Below, piece by piece: positions 1-6,895 of a stretch of DNA of 12,915 nt. Source of the stretch: Burkholderiales bacterium (GTDB lineage Bacteria; Pseudomonadota; Gammaproteobacteria; Burkholderiales; Burkholderiaceae_C); NCBI GenBank assembly GCA_005789685.1, contig SXXD01000147.1:1-12915 (forward strand). The letters are read 5' to 3'. The translations under genes and the position numbers were made by a program. The notes under the pieces are model-generated. The model made no database searches. It was not told the origin of the DNA and saw only the letters and a list, made by a program, of their open reading frames with translations. Within the stretch, counting starts at the first letter, position 1. Each line of letters starts with the position of its first letter.

Positions 1-937
1 AATGTGCCCAGAGCAGCAACGCGATGTGTGCGGCATTTTGGATGAAATGCGTTTGGTCAAAGACGCGCATGAACTGGGCATCATGCGCCGCGCATCTCAA
101 ATCAGTGCGGGCGCGCACATTCGCGCCATGAAAAGATCGGCGAGCATGTTGAGAGCTGGGCAAGACGTCCGTGAATACCATCTGGATGCCGAACTGCTTC
201 ACGAATTTCGCCAACATGGCTCCCAATACCCAGCGTACGGCTCCATTGTGGCCAGCGGTGCCAATGCCTGTGTGCTGCACTACCGCGCAGATGCTGCGCC
301 TATTTTGAGTGGCGACTTGGTTTTGATCGATGCGGGTTGTGAACTAGACGGCTATGCCAGCGACATCACACGCACGTTTCCTGCGAATGGCAAATTCAGC
401 TCGGCACAACGCGAGCTTTATGACTTGGTATTGGCCTCGCAAGAGGCTGCCATTGCAGCCACGCATGAGGGCGCACGTTTTGTAGATCCACACGAAGCAT
501 CGGTCAAGGTGTTGGCGCAAGGCATGCTCGATGTCGGTCTTTTAGATGCCAACAAAGTGGGCAGTGTGCAAGATGTGATTGCCAATCGAAGCTATTTCCA
601 GTTTTACATGCACCGAACCGGCCATTGGCTTGGCATGGATGTGCATGACTGCGGCAGTTATGTAGAGCCGTCGGAGGTGGGCACCTTCAGTGAGCGCAAA
701 GACCCCTTAAGCGGAGAACTCATCAAGGACCGCCCAAGCCGCATTTTGCGACCTGGCATGGTCTTGACCATTGAGCCGGGCATTTATGTCAGGCCAGCCC
801 CAGGTGTGCCCGAACGTTTCCACAACATTGGCATCCGAATTGAAGACGATGCGGTCGTGACCGCAAAAGGGTGCGAACTGATCACGCGCGGCGTGCCTGT
901 GAAAGCCGACGAAATTGAAGCACTCATGCGTGATTGA
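1..937 (+). CDS. pepP: Xaa-Pro aminopeptidase (aminopeptidase P, M24B), 5'-truncated by the window edge
   Basis: Cytoplasmic metallopeptidase that removes an N-terminal residue preceding proline. About 311 residues of the C-terminal 'pita-bread' catalytic domain are visible. The frame is open to the window edge, so the N-terminal domain (about 160-170 residues in E. coli PepP) lies outside, and the ATG at base 2 is probably internal. All five expected dinuclear metal ligands are present, counting from that ATG: D110 (in LIDAG), D121 (in SDITRTFP), H208 (in GHWLGMDVHD), E258 (in TIEPGIY) and E281 (in IRIEDD). Between the HD motif and RSRIL/PSRIL the protein has about 22 residues more than E. 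coli PepP (roughly residues 221-244), a charged loop near the active site. The gene ends at TGA 935-937 and is followed by a hairpin that may end its transcript. Family assignment is firm; the start is not visible. Confidence 0.93.
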   Translation, partial: MCPEQQRDVCGILDEMRLVKDAHELGIMRRASQISAGAHIRAMKRSASMLRAGQDVREYHLDAELLHEFRQHGSQYPAYGSIVASGANACVLHYRADAAPILSGDLVLIDAGCELDGYASDITRTFPANGKFSSAQRELYDLVLASQEAAIAATHEGARFVDPHEASVKVLAQGMLDVGLLDANKVGSVQDVIANRSYFQFYMHRTGHWLGMDVHDCGSYVEPSEVGTFSERKDPLSGELIKDRPSRILRPGMVLTIEPGIYVRPAPGVPERFHNIGIRIEDDAVVTAKGCELITRGVPVKADEIEALMRD

Positions 938-980
938 TCGCTCACCTCAGCGCATCCCAGTTGTGCGCCAAAGTTAAAAC

Positions 981-1004
981 ACTGCAGACTTTGCCTGCAG
1001 TTTT
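981..1004 (+). terminator. Terminator-like hairpin after pepP
   Basis: A 7-bp perfect stem ACTGCAG (981-987) / CTGCAGT (995-1001) with loop ACTTTGC is followed by TTT, 44 bases after the pepP stop. The T tract is short, so this is a weak intrinsic terminator candidate. It lies just upstream of the proposed maeB promoter, which suits separation of the two units. Confidence 0.4.
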
Positions 1005-1011
1005 CCACAAA

Positions 1012-1039
1012 CTGACCCTTGACTTGGGGGGTCTAGAAT
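1012..1039 (+). promoter_or_regulatory. Candidate sigma70-type promoter of maeB
   Basis: The -10 is TAGAAT (1034-1039, 5 of 6 consensus bases) and the best -35 is CTGACC (1012-1017, 4 of 6) with a 16-bp spacer. A nearer TTGACT (1019-1024) is only 9 bp from the -10 and cannot be its partner. Predicted transcription start is near 1046, giving a leader of about 65 nt before maeB. Motif reading only. Confidence 0.4.
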
Positions 1040-1050
1040 CAGACGTAGCA

Positions 1051-1085
1051 GACCGCCAGTCCCTTCAATCAGTGAAGCTGGCGTC
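1051..1085 (+). other. Leader stem-loop of maeB
   Basis: GAC (1051-1053), GCCAG (1055-1059) and CTTCA (1063-1067) pair in order with GTC (1083-1085), CTGGC (1078-1082) and TGAAG (1073-1077). This makes 13 base pairs interrupted by a 1-nt and a 3-nt bulge on the 5' side, closed by the loop ATCAG. It would lie about 5 nt from the predicted 5' end of the mRNA and 12 nt upstream of the Shine-Dalgarno, so it could protect the 5' end or modulate translation. It does not match a riboswitch I recognise. Confidence 0.45.
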
Positions 1086-1097
1086 TCTGTTGCCCAA

Positions 1098-1103
1098 AAG
1101 GAG
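1098..1103 (+). promoter_or_regulatory. Ribosome-binding site fixing the maeB start
   Basis: AAGGAG lies 7 nt before ATG 1111. This decides the start: the frame stays open upstream as far as 934, but that extension has no such site and does not resemble malic enzyme. Confidence 0.8.
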
Positions 1104-1110
1104 ACCGAAA

Positions 1111-3411
1111 ATGACCCAAGACAATGCCGAAGAGCGCCGCGCTCAGTTGCGCCGCGCCGCCCTTGAATATCACGAATTTCCCACCCCCGGCAAAATCTCC
1201 ATTGCGGCCACCAAGCAATTGGTCAATCAGCACGACTTGGCTTTGGCCTACTCACCAGGTGTGGCAGCGCCTTGCGAAGAAATTGTCAAAGACCCCAACG
1301 CGGCATTCAAATACACCAGTCGCGGCAATTTGGTTGGGGTGATCACCAACGGAACCGCCGTATTGGGTTTGGGGGACATTGGGCCTTTGGCCGGCAAACC
1401 CGTCATGGAGGGCAAGGCGGTTCTTTTCAAAAAATTCTCTGGCATTGATGTGTTTGACATCGAAATCAATGAAAAAGATCCGGAGAAACTGGTCGAGATT
1501 ATTGCCGCGTTAGAGCCCACATTTGGCGGTATCAACTTAGAAGACATCAAAGCGCCAGATTGTTTTTATGTTGAGCGCAAATTGCGCGAACGCATGAAAA
1601 TCCCAGTCTTTCACGACGATCAGCACGGCACGGCCATCACAGTTGGCGCCGCCATATTGAACGGCTTGAAGGTGGTGGGCAAAGATGTCAGCAAAGTGAA
1701 ATTGGTCACCTCAGGCGCTGGCGCTGCAGCTTTGGCCTGCCTGGGTTTGTTGGTCAAACTGGGCATCCCGCGTGAAAACATTTGGGTCACCGATTTGGCG
1801 GGCTTGGTCTATGAAGGCCGCACCGAGTTGATGGACGAAGACAAAATTCAGTTTTCGCAAAAAACATCGCAACGCACTTTGGCAGAGGCCATTGAGGGCG
1901 CAGATGTGTTTTTGGGATTGTCAGCGGGCGGCGTGTTGAAACAAGACATGGTGAAAAAAATGGCGGCCAAGCCTTTGATCTTTGCCTTGGCCAACCCCAA
2001 CCCCGAAATCTTGCCTGAAGAGGTCAAAGCGGTTCGCGATGACGCCATCATGGCCACGGGGCGTACCGACTACCCCAACCAAGTCAACAACGTTTTGTGC
2101 TTCCCCTACATTTTTCGGGGCGCCTTAGACAGCGGCGCCACCACCATCACGCAAGAGATGGAAATTGCAGCGGTTTATGCCATTGCTGAATTGGCGCAAG
2201 CAGAGCAAAGTGAAGTGGTGGCAGCGGCGTACGCAGGCGAGCCTTTGGTGTTTGGCCCTGAGTATTTAATTCCCAAGCCATTCGATCCGCGTTTGATGAT
2301 CAAAATTGCACCGGCGGTTGCGCAAGCGGCGGCTGACAGTGGCGTGGCGCTGAGGCCGATCGCTGACATGGAAGCCTATCGCGAGCGTCTTCAAAATTTT
2401 GTGTATGCGTCCGGCACCACCATGAAGCCTATCTACACGGCGGCCAAGCGAGGCTTGAAAAAACGTGTGGCCTACAGCGAGGGCGAAGAAGAGCGCGTGT
2501 TGCGTGCTGCGCAAATTGTGAGCGACGAAGGCTTGGCTCGCCCCACCCTGATTGGCCGCCCAGCGGTCATTGCTGAAAGAGTTGAAAAATTTGGTCTGCG
2601 ATTGAAAGAGGGCCTCGATTACGAGGTTGTCAATGTAGAGGATGACCACCGCTACCGTGACTTTTGGCAAACCTACCATCGCATGCAAGAGCGCAAGGGT
2701 ATTACGGTTCAAATGGCCAAGATAGAAATGCGTCGACGTTTGTCCTTGATTGGAGCGATGTTGTTGCACAAGGGTGATGTCGATGGCCTCATTTGTGGCA
2801 CTTGGGGCACCAATGCCACCCACTTGCCCTACGTGGAACAAGTGATCGGCAAGCGCCCTGGCGTCAATACCTTTGCTTGCATGAACGGTTTGTTGCTACC
2901 CAATCGACAAGTTTTTTTGGTCGATACGCATGTCAATTACGACCCGACGGCAGAGCAGTTGGCGGAAATTACGGTCATGGCCGCCAACGAAATGAAGCGC
3001 TTTGGCATTCACCCCAAGGCGTCCCTGTTGTCTCACTCGAACTTTGGTACCTCCAATGAGCCGAGTGCTGTGAAAATGCGTGACACCTTGGCCTTGCTGC
3101 AGAAAAATGCGCCTTGGTTGGAGGTGGATGGCGAGATGCATGGTGACATTGCCTTGGATGGTGACGCACGCGCCCTGCTAATGCCCAATAGCACTTTGCA
3201 GGGCGATGCCAACCTCTTGGTCTGCCCCAACATTGATGCGGCCAATATTTCCTACAACCTCTTGAAAACAGCTGCTGGCGGCAATATTGCCATTGGCCCC
3301 GTTCTTCTAGGCGCAGCCAAACCGGTCCACATCTTGACGCCCAGCGCCACCGTGCGCCGCATTGTGAATATGACAGCCCTGACGGTAGCGGACGCTAACG
3401 CCGTTCGATAG
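1111..3411 (+). CDS. maeB: NADP-dependent malic enzyme, MaeB type with PTA-like C-terminal domain
   Basis: Oxidatively decarboxylates malate to pyruvate and CO2 while reducing NADP+, linking the TCA cycle to pyruvate and supplying NADPH in the cytoplasm. The 766 residues match the usual MaeB length (about 760). The N-terminal malic domain shows YSPGVAAPC (47-55), [13 protein letters not shown] (101-113) and [14 protein letters not shown] (139-152). The dinucleotide-binding domain shows the GAGAAALA turn near 202-209, and [11 protein letters not shown] follows at about 314-324. From about residue 430 (GTTMKPIY) to the end is a phosphotransacetylase-like domain, which in known MaeB enzymes is regulatory (acetyl-CoA binding) rather than a working transacetylase. 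Cofactor preference is inferred from the architecture. ATG 1111 was chosen for its strong ribosome-binding site. The gene has its own candidate promoter and leader hairpin and no convincing terminator before the ribonuclease gene. Confidence 0.96.
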   Translation: MTQDNAEERRAQLRRAALEYHEFPTPGKISIAATKQLVNQHDLALAYSPGVAAPCEEIVKDPNAAFKYTSRGNLVGVITNGTAVLGLGDIGPLAGKPVMEGKAVLFKKFSGIDVFDIEINEKDPEKLVEIIAALEPTFGGINLEDIKAPDCFYVERKLRERMKIPVFHDDQHGTAITVGAAILNGLKVVGKDVSKVKLVTSGAGAAALACLGLLVKLGIPRENIWVTDLAGLVYEGRTELMDEDKIQFSQKTSQRTLAEAIEGADVFLGLSAGGVLKQDMVKKMAAKPLIFALANPNPEILPEEVKAVRDDAIMATGRTDYPNQVNNVLCFPYIFRGALDSGATTITQEMEIAAVYAIAELAQAEQSEVVAAAYAGEPLVFGPEYLIPKPFDPRLMIKIAPAVAQAAADSGVALRPIADMEAYRERLQNFVYASGTTMKPIYTAAKRGLKKRVAYSEGEEERVLRAAQIVSDEGLARPTLIGRPAVIAERVEKFGLRLKEGLDYEVVNVEDDHRYRDFWQTYHRMQERKGITVQMAKIEMRRRLSLIGAMLLHKGDVDGLICGTWGTNATHLPYVEQVIGKRPGVNTFACMNGLLLPNRQVFLVDTHVNYDPTAEQLAEITVMAANEMKRFGIHPKASLLSHSNFGTSNEPSAVKMRDTLALLQKNAPWLEVDGEMHGDIALDGDARALLMPNSTLQGDANLLVCPNIDAANISYNLLKTAAGGNIAIGPVLLGAAKPVHILTPSATVRRIVNMTALTVADANAVR

Positions 3412-3493
3412 CGCTCTTCGGGTAATTCCCTTTTATTGGGGAAAATACTTGCATTTTTTAGAGCATTGCGGCACACTAGCGGCTTCGAATTTC

Positions 3494-3505
3494 CGGGTTT
3501 ACCCG
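3494..3505. repeat. Short perfect inverted repeat upstream of the ribonuclease gene
   Basis: CGGGT-TT-ACCCG lies 52 bp before the ribonuclease start. It could be a small operator or a weak hairpin. The rest of the 145-bp gap (3412-3556) holds a T6 run at 3454-3459 and only poor promoter matches (for example TTGCAT 3449 with CACACT 3472), so I do not call a promoter. Confidence 0.3.
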
Positions 3506-3556
3506 TGAGTTTTGAAGGTTTAAAGTGGGTGTGCGGCATCGTGTCACAGGAATGAA

Positions 3557-3961
3557 ATGCGCTCTAAAACGCTTGATTTTGCTGCGCTAGCCGTCTGTTT
3601 GGGTCTCTTGTTTGCGCCTTGCACAATTTTGGTGCAAGCCAAATCGGGGGCCGAATCAGTTGTCGTTACCCCCATTGCTTTACAGGACTTGCCCAAAGAA
3701 GGCCAAGAAACCTATCTACTCATCCGTCAGGGTGGGCCGTTTCGGTACGAAAAAGATGGTGTTGTTTTTGGTAATCGAGAGCGGCTCTTGCCTCAAGCAA
3801 AGCGTGGTTTTTACCGCGAATACACCGTCAAAACTCCAGGTGAAAAGAACCGTGGCGCCCGTCGAATTGTGTGTGGAGGGGAAGAACCTCGCGTGCCAAA
3901 ACATTGTTTTTACACGCAAGACCACTACAGCAGTTTTAGGGAAATTGTGAACTTGCCGTGA
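3557..3961 (+). CDS. Secreted guanyl-specific ribonuclease, RNase Sa/barnase (N1/T1-type) family
   Basis: Predicted to cleave single-stranded RNA after guanosine. The 134-residue precursor begins with a signal peptide: MRSK, a hydrophobic stretch at about 8-26, and likely cleavage after VQA (28). The mature part of about 106 residues follows the RNase Sa pattern closely: LPKEGQETYLLI, GGPFRYEKDGVVFGNRE (59-75), LLP, then FYREYTVKTPG. The catalytic set is visible: E88 as general base (YREYT), the arginine cluster R99/R102/R103 (NRGARRI) and H123 as general acid (QDHYSSF). Cys106 and Cys117 in the loop before the catalytic histidine could form a disulfide after export. The start has AGGA 5 nt upstream. 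A barstar-family gene follows on the same strand 131 bp downstream. The base composition looks more AT-rich than the neighbours by eye. Function is firm by family; the biological role (nutrient RNA use or antagonism) is open. Confidence 0.9.
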   Translation: MRSKTLDFAALAVCLGLLFAPCTILVQAKSGAESVVVTPIALQDLPKEGQETYLLIRQGGPFRYEKDGVVFGNRERLLPQAKRGFYREYTVKTPGEKNRGARRIVCGGEEPRVPKHCFYTQDHYSSFREIVNLP

Positions 3962-4010
3962 AAGCGGTCTTTGCTACTGTTTGGCCACTGTTTGAAGTGA
4001 TTCTAAAGAT

Positions 4011-4032
4011 GAGTGCTCGCAAGCGAACACTC
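4011..4032 (+). other. Stem-loop between the ribonuclease and barstar genes
   Basis: GAGTGCTCGC (4011-4020) and GCGAACACTC (4023-4032) are inverted arms separated by AA, with one C-A mismatch. As RNA this is a compact hairpin with no following T run, so not an intrinsic terminator. It starts 49 nt after the ribonuclease stop and could stabilise or process the transcript between the genes, or be a protein-binding palindrome. Nearby, ACTGTTTG occurs at 3976-3983 and again at 3987-3994, an 11-bp period. No confident promoter is visible in this 131-bp gap. Confidence 0.4.
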
Positions 4033-4092
4033 GGTATATGTCAATCAAAAGCCCAAAAGGCTGGTTTTTAAAATTAGAGAGTGAGAACGGCG

Positions 4093-4701
4093 ATGGACAA
4101 GCCAATTCGACAGGACCAAGAAACACCTTTGAAGGGTGTGCGGGCAAACATCGTCCAGTCGATTCGTGCATTTCGCGTCAGCGACCTGCAAGAAGCGGCA
4201 GATGGTTTGGGACAACACTTTTTGTATGCCAATTTGTCCAAGGCACAAAGCAAACAAGATGTGCTCGATTTGATCGCAGCACAGTTCACCTTGCCTTCGC
4301 ACTTTGGCAAGAACTTTGATGCCTTGTATGACAGCATGACCGACCCGCTGCACAAGTCTGGCCCTCAGCCTGGCTTTATCGTGGTCTTGGAGCACATTCC
4401 TGCCAATTTAAAGTTCGACAAAGAAGCCCGCGAACAGTTGCTCGATATTTTCCGCGACACGGCCGATTATTGGGGTGACCGCAAAGTGCCTTTCCGCTGC
4501 TTCTATTCTTTCTCTGTTGCACGCGCTGCTACTGCGGGTGCCGAGAAACTGGCGGATGCTCCCGAGTTGGATGCCGATGGTGTTGAAATACTGGTTGAAG
4601 AAGGCGAGAAAATGCCGACCGATAAGCTGGTCGATGTTTCACCTTTGGCGCTTCGCATGAGCAGCCCCTTCAACGCTGGCTATTGGCTCGCAGCTGCTTA
4701 A
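4093..4701 (+). CDS. Barstar-family ribonuclease inhibitor with N- and C-terminal extensions
   Basis: Likely the cytoplasmic inhibitor of the ribonuclease encoded just upstream. The barstar fold occupies about residues 42-140 of 202. The diagnostic helix reads PSHFGKNFDALYDSMTD (68-84) against PEYYGENLDALWDCLTG of Bacillus barstar. The interface positions Asp35, Asp39 and Thr42 are kept as D76, D80 and T83. Trp38 is Y79, Tyr29 is H70, and Glu76 is replaced by D122 in DIFRDT. The protein has no signal peptide, as expected of an inhibitor acting before export. It is over twice the length of the 89-residue Bacillus protein, with about 40 residues before and about 60 after the fold (acidic stretch ELDADGVEILVEEGE, 158-172). 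ATG 4093 was chosen over GTG 4081 because GAG ends 7 nt before it. A strong terminator follows. Fold assignment is firm; the cognate target is inferred from adjacency. Confidence 0.9.
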   Translation: MDKPIRQDQETPLKGVRANIVQSIRAFRVSDLQEAADGLGQHFLYANLSKAQSKQDVLDLIAAQFTLPSHFGKNFDALYDSMTDPLHKSGPQPGFIVVLEHIPANLKFDKEAREQLLDIFRDTADYWGDRKVPFRCFYSFSVARAATAGAEKLADAPELDADGVEILVEEGEKMPTDKLVDVSPLALRMSSPFNAGYWLAAA

Positions 4702-4722
4702 TCAGCTTGCGCACTGTTAACT

Positions 4723-4762
4723 AAAAAAACTCAGACCTGCAAACGTCAACCTGCACCTGAGT
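4723..4762 (-). terminator. Second terminator of the lptD-surA-ksgA operon
   Basis: Read on the - strand, ACTCAG and CTGAGT pair (+ coordinates 4757-4762 and 4729-4734). A possible inner TGCA/TGCA pairing lies in the intervening 22 nt, and a run of Ts follows (As at 4723-4729 on +). It lies immediately beyond the first terminator for leftward transcription. Confidence 0.5.
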
Positions 4763-4802
4763 AAAAAAAGCGCAAAGGCCGAAACGCCGATGCGCTTTTT
4801 TT
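4763..4802. terminator. Bidirectional terminator between barstar and ksgA
   Basis: A7 (4763-4769) and GCGCA (4770-4774) pair with TGCGC (4791-4795) and T7 (4796-4802). An inner GGC/GCC closes the loop CGAAAC. The A and T tracts on both sides make it a good intrinsic terminator for the + strand barstar transcript and for the - strand ksgA transcript, whose stop is at 4812. Confidence 0.85.
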
Positions 4803-4811
4803 CATTGAACG

Positions 4812-5567
4812 TCAAGAATTCAAGGCCAAGGCCAACTGAAGGTACTCCTCAACTGGAACTTCTTCTGCACGGCGTTGCACATCAAAAGGGCCCGCAAAAT
4901 TTCGCTCTGTTAACCAAGCACCTAGCGTGTGCCTTAGCAGTTTGCGTCGTTGGCTGAAGGCCACTTGAACCATTTTTTCCAAGAGCTTCACGTCGATGTT
5001 GGCTGGGGCACTGCGCGGCACCATGCGCACAACTGCGCTGTCAACGCGCGGCGGTGGGTCAAAGCTTTCAGGTGGCACAAAAAGCACATTTTCCATTTCA
5101 TAACGCCACTGCAACATGACAGACAAACGGCCATAGTCTGACGTTGCAGGAGAGGCCACCATGCGGTCAACCACTTCCCTTTGCAGCATAAAGTGTTGAT
5201 CTTCGATGGCGCTGACATGCGCTAGCAAGTGAAACAAAATAGGCGTGGAAATGTTGTAAGGCAAGTTGCCCACGACCCTCAGTTTGTGACCGGCCGCCAG
5301 TGCCGTGAAGTCAACGCGCAAGACATCCGACTCGACCACGGTGAGTTGTTTGTGAAGTCGAAGGCGCATGGCCAAGTCACGGTCTAACTCAATGACAGTC
5401 AGATGCCCTAAGCGCTCAACCAAGGGTTGCGTGAGTGCCGCCAAGCCAGGGCCAATTTCAACCATGGCTTGCCCAGCTTGGGGATGTATGGCATTCACGA
5501 TGGCATCAATGATGCCGCCGTCAGATAAAAAGTGTTGGCCGAAACGTTTGCGCGGAATGTGCTTCAT
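4812..5567 (-). CDS. ksgA: 16S rRNA (adenine1518-N6/adenine1519-N6)-dimethyltransferase
   Basis: Uses S-adenosylmethionine to dimethylate two adjacent adenosines near the 3' end of 16S rRNA, a late checkpoint in 30S assembly (also named rsmA). The 251 residues are close to the family's usual 255-275. It begins with the typical [15 protein letters not shown]. The SAM site shows [11 protein letters not shown] (36-45) and IELDRD (59-64), and the catalytic motif is GNLPYNIST (100-108). [15 protein letters not shown] follows in the C-terminal lobe, which ends at the small rRNA-binding domain. The ATG overlaps the surA stop as ATGA, so translation is probably coupled. In many gammaproteobacteria and betaproteobacteria pdxA lies between surA and this gene; here it does not. 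Two terminators follow. Confidence 0.96.
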   Translation of the reverse strand: MKHIPRKRFGQHFLSDGGIIDAIVNAIHPQAGQAMVEIGPGLAALTQPLVERLGHLTVIELDRDLAMRLRLHKQLTVVESDVLRVDFTALAAGHKLRVVGNLPYNISTPILFHLLAHVSAIEDQHFMLQREVVDRMVASPATSDYGRLSVMLQWRYEMENVLFVPPESFDPPPRVDSAVVRMVPRSAPANIDVKLLEKMVQVAFSQRRKLLRHTLGAWLTERNFAGPFDVQRRAEEVPVEEYLQLALALNS

Positions 5568-6895
5568 TGGGGAGGGTCGCGCAATTCAACATAAGCGCGA
5601 CCTCGTAACTCCTCAACCCATGCCGAATAAAGCTCTTCGATTTTCTTTTCGCGCAATTGTGTGCGAACCATTTCACGTTGCTCGCGAACCGACAAAGGCA
5701 CCTCACGACGCTCCAAGACCTGAATGAGGTGAGCGCCAAACCGAGAAATCAAGGGGTCGGAAATTTGCCCAGGTCGCAGGCTTGCCAAGACCTCTTCAAA
5801 CTCAGGGACAAACTGACCGGGACTGGCCCAGCCTAAATCACCGCCGGCTGCTGCGCTACCATCCTGCGAGAACTGACGAGCCAACTCGGCAAAGTCTGTT
5901 CCAGCCTGCACACGTTGCTTGTAAGCGACTAAGCGATTGCGCGCAGCTGCTTCGGACAATTCGCTGCCAGTGCGCAACAAAATGTGGCGAGCACGAGTTT
6001 GCACAATCAAGGTGTTGCTCATCTCACTTTGCTTTTTGTCCAACACTTTTAAGATGTGAAAACCAGCACCCGAGCGAACAGGCTCTGAGACCTCGCCTTT
6101 GTTCAGGCTTTGGGTACTGTCGATGAAGAGTGTGGGGTAGCGGTCGGCATCGCGCAGACCCATTTCACCGCCGTTGGCGCCTTTGTCTGGGGCTTGAGAA
6201 AAGGCTTGTGCCAATGCCGCAAAGCTCTCGCCACTTTTGGCACGTTGCGCAATTTGTTGCGCTTTGATTTTTAAATCAGCGGCCGCTTGCTCAGAGCTAT
6301 TTTCTGGCACGGCAATCAAAATCATGGCCAAGTTGATAGCCATTGGAATGCTGGCTGTGGGCTTGCCTGCTTGCTGACTTTGTATGAATTGCGCCACATC
6401 GGTGTCGGAAATTCGGGCTCTGTTGTCAACGTCTCTTTCACGCAAACGGCTGATCATCAATTGATTGCGCAGTTGCTCACGAAATGCAGAGACACTCAAG
6501 CCTTCCAAAACGATTCGCTTGTAAAGCTCTTCTTTGGACACTTGGTTTTGACGTGCGATGTTGAGTTCTGTTTGATCGACTTCGGTGTCATCAATGCGAA
6601 TTCCATTGTCGCGAGCTTGTTGCAATTGGGCTTTCTCATTGATCAATTGATCAAGAGCCTGCTGCGTCAAAACTTGCGCATTGGGGATGGGTGCACCCGG
6701 TTGCAACTGCTTTGCCAAACGCAACTTCAGGTTTTGAACTTCGTTGTTGGTAATGGGCTCTGAATTGACAACGGCAACAATGTAGTCAACGGACCGTGAT
6801 TTCAAATTGGACTGGGCCTGCGCCAAGCCCGGTCCAATGAGCGCCACTAAAAAGCTTGCGATCATGCCGATGGTCAATGGAAAAAATTTAGTCAT
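5564..6895 (-). CDS. surA: Periplasmic chaperone / peptidyl-prolyl isomerase SurA
   Basis: Escorts unfolded outer-membrane proteins, including LptD, across the periplasm to the Bam complex. The 443-residue precursor has a signal peptide (hydrophobic about 4-24, likely cleavage after A27 in LAQAQS). The N-terminal chaperone domain begins at [14 protein letters not shown] (36-49) and has the usual helices. Two parvulin domains follow. P1 is at about 182-288 ([14 protein letters not shown]), and P2 is at about 301-397, starting [10 protein letters not shown] and containing [17 protein letters not shown], which is closest to active parvulins. The C-terminal helix (about 403-435) returns to the chaperone core. 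The ATG lies within the last codons of lptD (8-nt overlap). No clear Shine-Dalgarno precedes it, which fits coupling to lptD translation. Confidence 0.96.
   Translation of the reverse strand: MTKFFPLTIGMIASFLVALIGPGLAQAQSNLKSRSVDYIVAVVNSEPITNNEVQNLKLRLAKQLQPGAPIPNAQVLTQQALDQLINEKAQLQQARDNGIRIDDTEVDQTELNIARQNQVSKEELYKRIVLEGLSVSAFREQLRNQLMISRLRERDVDNRARISDTDVAQFIQSQQAGKPTASIPMAINLAMILIAVPENSSEQAAADLKIKAQQIAQRAKSGESFAALAQAFSQAPDKGANGGEMGLRDADRYPTLFIDSTQSLNKGEVSEPVRSGAGFHILKVLDKKQSEMSNTLIVQTRARHILLRTGSELSEAAARNRLVAYKQRVQAGTDFAELARQFSQDGSAAAGGDLGWASPGQFVPEFEEVLASLRPGQISDPLISRFGAHLIQVLERREVPLSVREQREMVRTQLREKKIEELYSAWVEELRGRAYVELRDPPQ

Noticed and set aside
1019..1039. TTGACT with TAGAAT read as the maeB promoter
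   Set aside because: The spacer would be 9 bp, too short for a sigma70 promoter. The upstream CTGACC gives a workable 16 bp.
934..1110. N-terminal extension of maeB starting at the pepP stop
   Set aside because: The 59 extra codons do not resemble malic enzyme, and a strong AAGGAG precedes ATG 1111.
2266..2841. 191-codon open frame on the - strand inside maeB
   Set aside because: Antisense to a well-conserved enzyme; no recognisable domain and no ribosome-binding site. Such frames are expected in GC-rich coding DNA.
3420..3459. Possible terminator of maeB (TTCCC/GGGAA stem with a later T6 run)
   Set aside because: The stem is only 5 bp and the T run begins about 10 nt after it, so the geometry of an intrinsic terminator is not met.
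3612..3950. 112-codon frame overlapping the ribonuclease in another frame
   Set aside because: The overlapping frame at 3557-3961 has a complete signal peptide and ribonuclease catalytic motifs; this one has nothing recognisable.
6287..6763. 158-codon + strand frame opposite surA
   Set aside because: Lies wholly antisense to the conserved surA chaperone region and has no domain signature.
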